From NCBI GenBank assembly GCA_964247055.1, contig OZ176054.1, positions 1 to 64,000 on the forward strand: DNA of 64,000 nucleotides. Direction: 5' to 3'. The stretch is from Paragordius varius. Taxonomy: Eukaryota > Nematomorpha. A program made the position numbers and the translations under genes. Positions 37,671-52,199 of the stretch are shown here, one piece after another. Under the pieces are notes generated by a model. It made no database searches. It was not told where the DNA came from and was given only the letters and a program-made list of their open reading frames with translations. Every line of letters begins with the position of its first letter. Within the stretch, counting starts at the first letter, position 1.

Positions 37671-40600
37671 TCTATGGTAGTTCCATCATCACCCCAAATA
37701 TTTTTGAGATCGGACTATAAATTTAATTTTTATGAATTTTTTAAATATTTAAAAAATTTATTTTATACGATTTTAAATATAAAAATGGCTACCTAAAATC
37801 CAAATTTGATCAGGTGATGTCACCATAATTTTTTTTGGGTAGCCCTATGGTAGTTCCATCATCACCCCAAATATTTTTGTGATCGGACTTTAAATGTAAA
37901 TTTTATGAATTTTTTCAATATTTAAAAAATTTATTTTATACGATTTTAAAAATAAAAATGGCTACCTAAATAAAAATGGCTACCTAAAATCCAAATTTGA
38001 TCAGGTGATGTCACCATAATTTATTTTGGGTAGCCCTATGGTAGTTCCATCATCACCCCAAATATTTTTGAGATCGGAATTTAAATGTAAATTTTATAAA
38101 TTTTTAAAATATTTAAAAAATTTATTTTATACGATTTTAAAAATAAAAATGGCTACCTAAAATCCAAATTTGATCAGGTGATGTCACCATAATTTTTTTT
38201 GGGTAGCCCTATGGTAGTTCCATCATCACCCCAAATATTTTGGAGATCGGGCTATAAATGTAAATTTTATGAATTTTTTAAATATTTAAAAAATTTATTT
38301 TATACGATTTTAAAAATAAAAATGGCTACCTAAAATCCAAATTTGATCAGGTGATGTCACCATAATTTTTTTTGGGTAGCCCTATGGTAGTTCCATCATC
38401 ACCCCAAATATTTTGGAGATCGGGCTATAAATGTAAATTTTATGAATTTTTTAAATATTTAAAAAATTTATTTTATACGATTTTAAAAATAAAAATGGCT
38501 ACCTAAAATCCAAATTTGATCAGGTGATGTCGCCATAATTTTTTTTGGGTAGCCCTATGGTAGTTCCATCATCACCCCAAATATTTTGGAGATCGGGCTA
38601 TAAATGTAAATTTTATGAATTTTTTAAATATTTAAAAAATTTATTTTATACGATTTTAAAAATAAAAATGGCTACTTAAAATCCAAATTTGATCAGGTGA
38701 TGTCACCATAATTTTTTTTGGGTAGCCCTATGGTAGTTCCATCATAACCCCAAAAATTTTTGAGATCGGACTTTAAATGTAAATTTTATGAATTTTTAAA
38801 ATATTTAAAAAATTTATTTTATACGATTTTAAAAATAAAAATGGCTACCTAAAATCCAAATTTGATCAGGTGATGTCACCATAATTTTTTTTGGGTAGCC
38901 CTATGGTAGTTCCATCATCACCCCAAATATTTTGGAGATCGGGCTATAAATGTAAATTTTATGAATTTTTTAAATATTTAAAAAATTTATTTTATACGAT
39001 ATTAAAAATAAAAATGGCTACCTAAAATCCAAATTTGATCAGGTGATGTCGCCATAATTTTTTTTGGGTAACCTTATGGTAGTTCCATCATAACCCCAAA
39101 TATTTTTGAGATCGGACTTTAAATGTAAATTTTATGAATTTTTAAAATATTTAAAAAATTTATTTTATACGATTTTAAAAATAAAAATGGCTACCTAAAA
39201 TCCAAATTTGATCAGGTGATGTCGCCATAATTTTTTTTGGGTAGCCCTATGGTAGTTCCATCATCACCCCAAATATTTTGGAGATCGGGCTATAAATGTA
39301 AATTTTATGAATTTTTTAAATATATAAAAAATTTATTTTATACGATTTTAAAAATAAAAATGGCTACTTAAAATCCAAATTTGATCAGGTGATGTCACCA
39401 TAATTTTTTTTGGGTAGCCCTATGGTAGTTCCATCATAACCCCAAAAATTTTTGAGATCGGACTTTAAATGTAAATTTTATGAATTTTTAAAATATTTAA
39501 AAAATTTATTTTATACGATTTTAAAAATAAAAATGGCTACCTAAAATCCAAATTTGATCAGGTGATGTCACCATAATTTTTTTTGGGTAGCCCTATGGTA
39601 GTTCCATCATCACCCCAAATATTTTGGAGATCGGGCTATAAATGTAAATTTTATGAATTTTTTAAATATTTAAAAAATTTATTTTATATGATTTTAAATA
39701 TAAAAATGGCTACCTAAAATCCAAATTTGATCAGGTGATGTCACCATAATTTTTTTTGGGTAGCCCTATGGTAGTTCCATCATCACCCCAAATATTTTGG
39801 AGATCGGGCTATAAATGTAAATTTTATGAATTTTTTAAATATTAAAAAAATTTATTTTATACGATTTTAAAAATAAAAATGGCTACCTAAAATCCAAATT
39901 TGATCAGGTGATGTCACCATAATTTTTTTTGGGTAGCCCTATGGTAGTTCCATCATCACCCCAAATATTTTTGTGATCGGACTTTAAATGTAAATTTTAT
40001 GAATTTTTTCAATATTTAAAAAATTTATTTTATACGATTTTAAAAATAAAAATGGCTACCTAAATAAAAATGGCTACCTAAAATCCAAATTTGATCAGGT
40101 GATGTCACCATAATTTATTTTGGGTAGCCCTATGGTAGTTCCATCATCACCCCAAATATTTTTGAGATCGGAATTTAAATGTAAATTTTATAAATTTTTA
40201 AAATATTTAAAAAATTTATTTTATACGATTTTAAAAATAAAAATGGCTACCTAAAATCCAAATTTGATCAGGTGATGTCACCATAATTTTTTTTGGGTAG
40301 CCCTATGGTAGTTCCATCATCACCCCAAATATTTTGGAGATCGGGCTATAAATGTAAATTTTATGAATTTTTTAAATATTTAAAAAATTTATTTTATACG
40401 ATTTTAAAAATAAAAATGGCTACCTAAAATCCAAATTTGATCAGGTGATGTCACCATAATTTTTTTTGGGTAGCCCTATGGTAGTTCCATCATCACCCCA
40501 AATATTTTGGAGATCGGGCTATAAATGTAAATTTTATGAATTTTTTAAATATTTAAAAAATTTATTTTATACGATTTTAAAAATAAAAATGGCTACCTAA

Positions 40601-43600
40601 AATCCAAATTTGATCAGGTGATGTCGCCATAATTTTTTTTGGGTAGCCCTATGGTAGTTCCATCATCACCCCAAATATTTTGGAGATCGGGCTATAAATG
40701 TAAATTTTATGAATTTTTTAAATATTTAAAAAATTTATTTTATACGATTTTAAAAATAAAAATGGCTACTTAAAATCCAAATTTGATCAGGTGATGTCAC
40801 CATAATTTTTTTTGGGTAGCCCTATGGTAGTTCCATCATAACCCCAAAAATTTTTGAGATCGGACTTTAAATGTAAATTTTATGAATTTTTAAAATATTT
40901 AAAAAATTTATTTTATACGATTTTAAAAATAAAAATGGCTACCTAAAATCCAAATTTGATCAGGTGATGTCACCATAATTTTTTTTGGGTAGCCCTATGG
41001 TAGTTCCATCATCACCCCAAATATTTTGGAGATCGGGCTATAAATGTAAATTTTATGAATTTTTTAAATATTTAAAAAATTTATTTTATACGATATTAAA
41101 AATAAAAATGGCTACCTAAAATCCAAATTTGATCAGGTGATGTCGCCATAATTTTTTTTGGGTAACCTTATGGTAGTTCCATCATAACCCCAAATATTTT
41201 TGAGATCGGACTTTAAATGTAAATTTTATGAATTTTTAAAATATTTAAAAAATTTATTTTATACGATTTTAAAAATAAAAATGGCTACCTAAAATCCAAA
41301 TTTGATCAGGTGATGTCACCATAATTTTTTTTGGGTAGCCCTATGGTAGTTCCATCATCACCCCAAATATTTTGGAGATCGGGCTATAAATGTAAATTTT
41401 ATGAATTTTTTAAATATTTAAAAAATTTATTTTATACGATTTTAAAAATAAAAATGGCTACCTAAAATCCAAATTTGATCAGGTGATGTCACCATAATTT
41501 TTTTTGGGTAGCCCTATGGTAGTTCCATCATCACCCCAAATATTTTGGAGATCGGGCTATAAATGTAAATTTTATGAATTTTTTAAATATTTAAAAAATT
41601 TATTTTATACGATTTTAAAAATAAAAATGGCTACATAAAATCCAAATTTGATCAGGTGATGTCGCCATAATTTTTTTTGGGTAGCCCTATGGTAGTTCCA
41701 TCATCACCCCAAATATTTTGGAGATCGGGCTATAAATGTAAATTTTATGAATTTTTTAAATATTTAAAAAATTTATTTTATACGATTTTAAAAATAAAAA
41801 TGGCTACCTAAAATCCAAATTTGATCAGGTGATGTCACCATAATTTTTTTTGGGTAGCCCTATGGTAGTTTCATCATAACCCCAAAAATTTTTGAGATCG
41901 GACTTTAAATGTAAATTTTATGAATTTTTAAAATATTTAAAAAATTTATTTTATACGATTTTAAAAATAAAAATGGCTACCTAAAATCCAAATTTGATCA
42001 GGTGATGTCACCATAATTTTTTTTGGGTAGCCCTATGGTAGTTCCATCATCACCCCAAATATTTTGGAGATCGGGCTATAAATGTAAATTTTATAAATTT
42101 TTTAAATATTTAAAAAATTTATTTTATACGATATTAAAAATAAAAATGGCTACCTAAAATCCAAATTTGATCAGGTGATGTCGCCATAATTTTTTTTGGG
42201 TAACCTTATGGTAGTTCCATCATAACCCCAAATATTTTTGAGATCGGACTTTAAATGTAAATTTTATGAATTTTTAAAATATTTAAAAAATTTATTTTAT
42301 ACGATTTTAAAAATAAAAATGGCTACCTAAAATCCAAATTTGATCAGGTGATGTCACCATAATTTTTTTTGGGTAGCCCTATGGTAGTTCCATCATCACC
42401 CCAAATATTTTGGAGATCGGGCTATAAATGTAAATTTTATGAATTTTTTAAATATTTAAAAAATTTATTTTATACGATTTTAAAAATAAAAATGGCTACC
42501 TAAAATCCAAATTTGATCAGGTGATGTCGCCATAATTTTTTTTGGGTAGCCCTATGGTAGTTCCATCATCACCCCAAATATTTTGGAGATCGGGCTATAA
42601 ATGTAAATTTTATGAATTTTTTAAATATTTAAAAAATTTATTTTATACGATTTTAAAAATAAAAATGGCTACCTAAAATCCAAATTTGATCAGGTGATGT
42701 CACCATAATTTTTTTTGGGTAGCCCTATGGTAGTTCCATCATAACCCCAAATATTTTTGAGATCGGACTTTAAATGTAAATTTTATGAATTTTTAAAATA
42801 TTTAAAAAATTTATTTTATACGATTTTAAAAATAAAAATGGCTACCTAAAATCCAAATTTGATCAGGTGATGTCACCATAATTTTTTTTGGGTAGCCCTA
42901 TGGTAGTTCCATCATCACCCCAAATATTTTGGAGATCGGGATATAAATGTAAATTTTATGAATTTTTAAATATTTAAAAAATTTATTTTATACGATTTTA
43001 AAAATAAAAATGGCTACCTAAAATCCAAATTTGATCAGGTGATGTCACCATAATTTTTTTTGGGTAGCCCTATGGTAGTTCCATCATCACCCCAAATATT
43101 TTTGTGATCGGACTTTAAATGTAAATTTTATGTTTTTAAATATTTAAAAAATTTATTTTATACGATTTTAAAAATAAAAATGGCTACCTAAAATCCAAAT
43201 TTGATCAGGTGATGTCACCATAATTTTTTTTGGGTAGCCCTATGGTAGTTCCATCATAACCCCAAATATTTTTCAGATCGGACTTTAAATGTAAATTTTA
43301 TGAATTTTTAAAATATTTAAAAAATTTATTTTATACGATTTTAAAAATAAAAATGGCTACCTAAAATCCAAATTTGATCAGGTGATGTCACCATAATTTT
43401 TTTTGGGTAGCCCTATGGTAGTTCCATCATCACCCCAAATATTTTGGAGATCGGGCTATAAATGTAAATTTTATGAATTTTTTAAATATTTAAAAAATTT
43501 ATTTTATACGATTTTAAAAATAAAAATGGCTACCTAAAATCCAAATTCAGGTGATGTCGCCATAATTATATTTGGGTAGCCCTATGGTAGTTCCATCATC

Positions 43601-46600
43601 ACCCCAAATATTTTGGAGATCGGGCTATAAATGTAAATTTTATGAATTTTTTAAATATTTAAAAAATTTATATTATACGATTTTAAAAATAAAAATAGCT
43701 ACCTAAAATCCAAATTTGATCAGGTGATGTCGCCATAATTTTTTTTGGGTAGCCCTATGGTAGTTCTATTATAACCCCAAATATTTTTGAGATCAGACTT
43801 TAAATGTAAATTTTATGAATTTTTAAAATATTTAAAAAATTTATTTTATACGATTTTAAAAATAAAAATGGCTACCTAAAATCCAAATTTGATCAGGTGA
43901 TGTCACCATAATTCTTTTGGGTAGCCCTATGGTAGTTCCATCATCACCCCAAATATTTTGGAGATCGGGATATAAATGTAAATTTTATGAATTTTTAAAT
44001 ATTTAAAAAATTTATTTTATACGATTTTAAAAATAAAAATGGCTACCTAAAATCAAATTTGATCAGGTGATGTCACCATAATTTTTTTTGGGTAGCCCTA
44101 TGGTAGTTCCATCATCACCCCAAATATTTTTGTGATCGGACTTTAAATGTAAATTTTATGAATTTTTTAAATATTTAAAAAATTTATTTTATACGATTTT
44201 AAAAATAAAAATGGCTACCTAAAATCCAAATTTGATCAGGTGATGTCACCATAATTTTTTTTGGGTAGCCCTATGGTAGTTCCATCATAACCCCAAATAT
44301 TTTTCAGATCGGACTTTAAATGTAAATTTTATGAATTTTTAAAATATTTAAAAAATTTATTTTATACGATTTTAAAAATAAAAATGGCTACCTAAAATCC
44401 AAATTTGATCAGGTGATGTCACCATAATTTTTTTTGGGTAGCCCTATGGTAGTTCCATCATCACCCCAAATATTTTGGAGATCGGGCTATAAATGTAAAT
44501 TTTATGAATTTTTTAATTATTTAAAAAATTTATTTTATACGATTTTAAAAATAAAAATGGCTACCTAAAATCCAAATTTGATCAGGTGATGTCACCATAA
44601 TTTTTTTTGGGTAGCCCTATGGTAGTTCCATCATCACGCCAAATATTTTGGAGATCGGGCTATAAATGTAAATTTTATGAATTTTTTAAATATTTAAAAA
44701 ATTTATTTTATACGATTTTTAAAATAAAAATGGCTACCTAAAATCCAAATTTGATCAGGTGATGTCGCCATAATTTTTTTTGGTTAACCTTATGGTAGTT
44801 CCATCATAACCCCAAATATTTTTGAGATCGGACTTTAAATGTAAATTTTATGAATTTTTAAAATATTTAAAAAATTTATTTTATACGATTTTAAAAATAA
44901 AAATGGCTACCTAAAATCCAAATTTGATCAGGTGATGTCACCATAATTTTTTTTGGGTAGCCCTATGGTAGTTCCATCATCACCCCAAATATTTTGGAGA
45001 TCGGGCTATAAATGTAAATTTTATGAATTTTTTAAATATTTAAAAAATTTATTTTATACGATTTTAAAATTTAAAATGGCTACCTAAAATCCAAATTTGA
45101 TCAGGTGATGTCGCCATAATTTTTTTGGGTAGCCCTATGGTAGTTCCATCATCACCCCAAATATTTTGGAGATCGGGCTATAAATGTAAATTTTATGAAT
45201 TTTTTAAATATTTAAAAAATTTATTTTATACGATTTTAAAAATTAAAATGGCTACCTAAAATCCAAATTTGATCAGGTGATGTCACCATAATTTTTTTTG
45301 GGTAGCCCTATGGTAGTTCCATCATAACCCCAAATATTTTTGAGATCGGACTTTAAATGTAAATTTTATGAATTTTTAAAATATTTAAAAAATTTATTTT
45401 ATACGATTTTAAAAATAAAAATGGCTACCTAAAATCCAAATTTGATCAGGTGATGTCACCATAATTTTTTTTCGGTAGCCCTATGGTAGTTCCATCATCA
45501 CCCCAAATATTTTGTAGATCGGGCTATAAATGTAAATTTTATGAATTTTTTAAATATTTAAAAAATTTATTTTATACGATTTTAAAAATAAAAATGGCTA
45601 CCTAAAATCCAAATTTGATCAGGTGATGTCGCCATAATTTTTTTTGGGTAGCCCTATGGTAGTTCCATCATCACCCCAAATATTTTGGAGATCGGGCTAT
45701 AAATGTAAATTTTATGAATTTTTAAAATATTTAAAAAATTTATTTTATACGATTTTAAAAATAAAAATGGCTACCTAAAATCCAAATTTGATCAGGTGAT
45801 GTCGCCATAATTTTTTTTGGGTAGCCCTATGGTAGTTCCATCATAACCCCAAATATTTTTGAGATCGGACTTTAAATGTAAATTTTATGAATTTTTAAAA
45901 TATTTAAAAAATTTATTTTATACGATTTTAAAAATAAAAATGGCTACCTAAAATCCAAATTTGATCAGGTGATGTCACCATAATTTTTTTTGGGTAGCCC
46001 TATGGTAGTTCCATCATCACCCTAAATATTTTGTAGATCGGGCTATAAATGTAAATTTTATGAATTTTTTAAATATTTAAAAAATTTATTTTATACGATT
46101 TTAAAAATAAAAATGGCTACCTAAAATCCAAATTTGATCAGGTGATGTCGCCATAATTTTTTTTGGGTAACCTTATGGTAGTTCCATCATAACCCCAAAT
46201 ATTTTTGAGATCGGACTTTAAATGTAAATTTTATGAATTTTTAAAATATTTAAAAAATTTATTTTATACGATTTTAAAAATAAAAATGGCTACCTAAAAT
46301 CCAAATTTGATCAGGTGATGTCACCATAATTTTTTTTGGGTAGCCCTATGGTAGTTCCATCATAACCCCAAATATTTTTGAGATCGGACTTTAAATGTAA
46401 ATTTTATGAATTTTTAAAATATTTAAAAAATTTATTTTATACGATTTTAAAAATAAAAATGGCTACCTAAAATCCAAATTTGATCAGGTGATGTCACCAT
46501 AATTTTTTTTGGGTAGCCCTATGGTAGTTCCATCATCACCCCAAATATTTTGGAGATCGGGCTATAAATGTAAATTTTATGAATTTTTTAAATATTTAAA

Positions 46601-49600
46601 AAATTTATTTTATACGATTTTAAAAATAAAAATGGCTACCTAAAATCCAAATTTGATCAGGTGATGTCGCCATAATTTTTTTTGGGTAGCCCTATGGTAG
46701 TTCCATCATCACCCTAAATATTTTGGAGATCGGGCTATAAATGTAAATTTTATGAATTTTTTAAATATTTAAAAAATTTATTTTATACGATTTTAAAAAT
46801 AAAAATGGCTACCTAAAATCCAAATTTGATCAGGTGTCACCATAATTTTTTTTGGGTAGCCCTATGTTAGTTCCATCATCACCCCAAATATTTTGGAGAT
46901 CGGGCTATAAATGTAATTTTTATGAATTTTTTAAATATTTAAAAAATTTATTTTATACGATTTTAAAAATAAAAATGGCTACCTAAAATCCAAATTTGAT
47001 CAGGTGATGTCGCCATAATTTTTTTTGGGTAGCCCTATGGTAGTTCCATCATCACCCCAAATATTTTGGAGATCGGGCTATAAATGTAAATTTTATGAAT
47101 TTTTTAAATATTAAAAAATTTATTTTATACGATTTTAAAAATAAAAATGGCTACCTAAAATCCAAATTTGATCAGGTGATGTCACCATAATTTTTTTTGG
47201 GTAGCCCTATGGTAGTTCCATCATCACGCCAAATATTTAGAGATCGGGCTATAAATGTAAATTTTATGAATTTTTTAAATATTTAAAAAATTTATTTTAT
47301 ACGATTTTAAAAATAAAAATGGCTACCTAAAATCCAAATTTGATCAGGTGATGTCACTATAGTTTTTTTATGTAGCCCTATGGTAGTTCCATCATCACCC
47401 CAAATATTTTGGGGATCGGACTATAAATGTAATTTTTATGAATTTTTTAAATATTTAAAAAATTTATTTTATACGATTTTAAAATAAAAATGGCTACCTA
47501 AAATCCAAATTTGATCAGGTGATGTCAACATAATTTTTTTTGGGTAGCCCTATGGTAGTTCCATTATCACCCCAAATATTTTCGAGATCGGAGTATAAAT
47601 GTAATTTTTATGAATTTTTTAAATATTTAAAAAATTTATTTTATACGATTTTAAAAATAAAAATGGCTACCTAAAATCCAAATTTGATCCGGTGATGTCG
47701 CCATAATTTTTTTTGGGTAGCCCTATGGTAGTTCCATCATCACCCCAAATATTTTCGAAATCGGAGTATAAATGTAATTTTTATGAATTTTTTAAATATT
47801 TAAAAAATTTATTTTATACGATTTTAAATATAAAAATGGCTACCTAAAATCCAAATTTGATCAGGTGATGTCACCATAATTTTTTTTGGGTAGCCCTATG
47901 GTAGTTCCATCATCACCCCAAATATTTTGGAGATCGGGCTATAAATGTAAATTTTATGAATTTTTTAAATATTTAAAAAATTTATTTTATATGATTTTAA
48001 AAATAAAAATGGCTACCTAAAATCAAAATTTGATCAGGTGATGTCGCCATAATTTTTTTTGGGTAACATGGTAGTTCCATCATAACTTCAAATATTTTTG
48101 AGATCGGACTTTAAATGTAAATTTTATGAATTTTTTAAATATTTAAAAAATTTATTTTATACGATTTTAAATATAAAAATGGCTACCTAAAATCCAAATT
48201 TGATCAGGTGATGTCGCCATAATTTTTTTTGGGTAGCCCTATGGTAGTTCCATCATCACCCCAAAATTTTTGAGATAGGACTATAAATTTAATTTTTATG
48301 AATTTTTTAAATATTTAAAAAATTTATTTTATACGATTTTAAATATAAAAATGGCTACCTAAAATCCAAATTTGATCAGGTGATGTCGCCATAATTTTTT
48401 TTGGGTAGCCCTATGGTAGTTCCATCATCACCCCAAATATTTTGGAGATCGGGCTATAAATGTAAATTTTATGAATTTTTTAAATATTTAAAAAATTTAT
48501 TTTATATGATTTTAAATATAAAAATGGCTACCTAAAATCCAAATTTGATCAGGTGATGTCACCATAATTTTTTTTGGGTAGCCCTATGGTAGTTCCATCA
48601 TCACCCCAAATATTTTGGAGATCGGGCTATAAATGTAAATTTTATGAATTTTTTAAATATTTAAAAAATTTATTTTATACGATTTTAAAAATAAAAATGG
48701 CTACCTAAAATCCAAATTTGATCAGGTGATGTCACCATAATTTTTTTTGGGTAGCCCTATGGTAGTTCCATCATCACCCCAAATATTTTTGTGATCGGAC
48801 TTTAAATGTAAATTTTATGAATTTTTTAAATATTTAAAAAATTTATTTTATACGATTTTAAAAATAAAAATGGCTACCTAAATAAAAATGGGTACCTAAA
48901 ATCCAAATTTGATCAGGTGATGTCACCATAATTTTTTTTGGGTAGCCCTATGGTAGTTCCATCCTCACCCCAAATATTTTGGAGATCGGGCTATAAATGT
49001 AAATTTTATGAATTTTTTAAGTATTTAAAAAATTTATTTTATATGATTTTAAATATAAAAATGGCTACCTAAAATCCAAATTTGATCAGGTGATGTCACC
49101 ATAATTTTTTTTGGGTAGCCCTATGGTAGTTCCATCATCACCCCAAATATTTTGGAGATCGGGCTATAAATGTAAATTTTATGAATTTTTTAAATATTTA
49201 AAAAATTTATTTTATACGATTTTAAAAATAAAAATGGCTACCTAAAATCCAAATTTAATCAGGTGATGTCACCATAATTTTTTTTGGGTAGCCCTATGGT
49301 AGTTCCATCATCACCCCAAATATTTTGGAGATCGGGCTATAAATGTAAATTTTATGAATTTTTTAAATATTTAAAAAATTTATTTTATACGATTTTAAAA
49401 ATAAAAATGGCTACCTAAAATCCAAATTTGATCAGGTGATGTCACCATAATTTTTTTTGGGTAGCCCTATGGTAGTTCCATCATCACCCCAAATATTTTG
49501 GAGATCGGTTTATAAATGTAAATATTATGAATTTTTTAAATATTTAAAAAATTTATTTTATACGATTTTTAATATAAAAATGGCTACCTAAAATCCAAAT

Positions 49601-50126
49601 TTGATCAGGTGATGTCGCCATAATTTTTTTTGGGTAGCCCTATGGTAGTTCCATCATCACCCCAAATATTTTTGAGATCGGACTATAAATGTAATTTTTA
49701 TGAATTTTTTAAATATTTAAAAAATTTATTTTATACGATTTTAAATATAAAAATGGCTACCTAAAATCCAAATTTGATCAGGTGATGTCACCATAATTTT
49801 TTTTGGGTAGCCCTATGGTAGTTCCATCATCACCCCAAATATTTTGGAGATCGGGCTATAAATGTAAATTTTATGAATTTTTTAAATATTTAAAAAATTT
49901 ATTTTATATGATTTTAAATATAAAAATGGCTACCTAAAATCCAAATTTGATCAGGTGATGTCACCATAATTTTTTTTGGGTAGCCCTATGGTAGTTCCAT
50001 CATCACCCCAAATATTTTGGAGATCGGGCTATAAATGTAAATTTTATGAATTTTTTAAATATTTAAAAAATTTATTTTATACGATTTTAAAAATAAAAAT
50101 GGCTACCTAAAATCCAAATTTGATCA

Positions 50127-51155
50127 GGTGTCACCATAATTTTTTTTGGGTAGCCCTATGTTAGTTCCATCATCACCATAAATATTTTCGAGATCGGAGT
50201 ATAAATGTAATTTTTATGAATTTTTTAAATATTTAAAAAATTTATTTTATACGATTTTAAAAATAAAAATGGCTACCTAAAATCCAAATTTGATCAGGTG
50301 ATGTCACTATAATTTTTTTATGTAGCCCTATGGTAGTTCCATCATCACCCCAAATATTTTGGGGATCGGACTATAAATGTAATTTTTATGAATTTTTTAA
50401 ATATTTAAAAAATTTATTTTATACGATTTTAAAATAAAAATGGCTACCTAAAATCCAAATTTGATCAGGTGATGTCAACATAATTTTTTTTGGGTAGCCC
50501 TATGGTAGTTCCATTATCACCCCAAATATTTTCGAGATCGGAGTATAAATGTAATTTTTATGAATTTTTTAAATATTTAAAAAATTTATTTTATACGATT
50601 TTAAAAATAAAAATGGCTACCTAAAATCCAAATTTGATCAGGTGTCACCATAATTTTTTTTGGGTAGCCCTATGTTAGTTCCATCATCACCATAAATATT
50701 TTCGAGATCGGAGTATAAATGTAATTTTTATGAATTTTTTAAATATTTAAAAAATTTATTTTATACGATTTTAAAAATAAAAATGGCTACCTAAAATCCA
50801 AATTTGATCAGGTGATGTCACTATAATTTTTTTATGTAGCCCTATGGTAGTTCCATCATCACCCCAAATATTTTGGGGATCGGACTATAAATGTAATTTT
50901 TATGAATTTTTTAAATATTTAAAAAATTTATTTTATACGATTTTAAAATAAAAATGGCTACCTAAAATCCAAATTTGATCAGGTGATGTCAACATAATTT
51001 TTTTTGGGTAGCCCTATGGTAGTTCCATTATCACCCCAAATATTTTCGAGATCGGAGTATAAATGTAATTTTTATGAATTTTTTAAATATTTAAAAAATT
51101 TATTTTATACGATTTTAAAAATAAAAATGGCTACCTAAAATCCAAATTTGATCCG
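50127..51155 (+). repeat. three-monomer higher-order repeat, two tandem copies
   Basis: Monomers X, Y and Z occur in fixed order. X has CAGGTGTCACC with a 3-bp deletion, CCTATGTTAG and CCATAAATATTTTCG. Y has GTCACTATAATTTTTTTATG and TTTTGGGGATCGG. Z has GTCAACATAA and CCATTATCACC. X starts at about 50127 and again at about 50641, a 514-bp period. A further X-Y-Z occurs at about 62736-63245, and Y-Z without X at about 47.34-47.69 kb. The carrier is the GATCGGAGTATAAATG subtype. Confidence 0.8.
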
Positions 51156-52199
51156 GTGATGTCGCATAATTTTTTTTGGGTAGCCCTATGGTAGTTCCAT
51201 CATCACCCCAAATATTTTCGAGATCGGAGTATAAATGTAATTTTTATGAATTTTTTAAATATTTAAAAAATTTATTTTATACGATTTTAAATATAAAAAT
51301 GGCTACCTAAAATCCAAATTTGATCAGGTGATGTCACCATAATTTTTTTTGGGTAGCCCTATGGTAGTTCCATCATCACCCCAAATATTTTGGAGATCGG
51401 GCTATAAATGTAAATTTTATGAATTTTTTAAATATTTAAAAAATTTATTTTATATGATTTTAAAAATAAAAATGGCTACCTAAAATCAAAATTTGATCAG
51501 GTGATGTCGCCATAATTTTTTTTGGGAACATGGTAGTTCCATCATAACTTCAAATATTTTTGAGATCGGACTTTAAATGTAAATTTTATGAATTTTTTAA
51601 ATATTTAAAAAATTTATTTTATACGATATTAAATATAAAAATGGCTACCTAAAATCCAAATTTGATCAGGTGATGTCGCCATAATTTTTTTTGGGTAGCC
51701 CTATGGTAGTTCCATCATCACCCCAAATATTTTGGAGATCGGGCTATAAATGTAAATTTTATGAATTTTTTAAATATTTAAAAAATTTATTTTATACGAT
51801 TTTAAATATAAAAATGGCTACCTAAAATCCAAATTTGATCAGGTGATGTCACCATAATTTTTTTTGGGTAGCCCTATGGTAGTTCCATCACCCCAAATAT
51901 TTTGGAGATCGGGCTATAAATGTAAATTTTATGAATTTTTTAAATATTTAAAAAATTTATTTTATATGATTTTAAATATAAAAATGGCTACCTAAAATCC
52001 AAATTTGATCAGGTGATGTCACCATAATTTTTTTTGGGTAGCCCTATGGTAGTTCCATCATCACCCCAAATATTTTGGAGATCGGGCTATAAATGTAAAT
52101 TTTATGAATTTTTTAAATATTTAAAAAATTTATTTTATACGATTTTAAAAATAAAAATGGCTACCTAAAATCCAAATTTGATCAGGTGATGTCACCATA

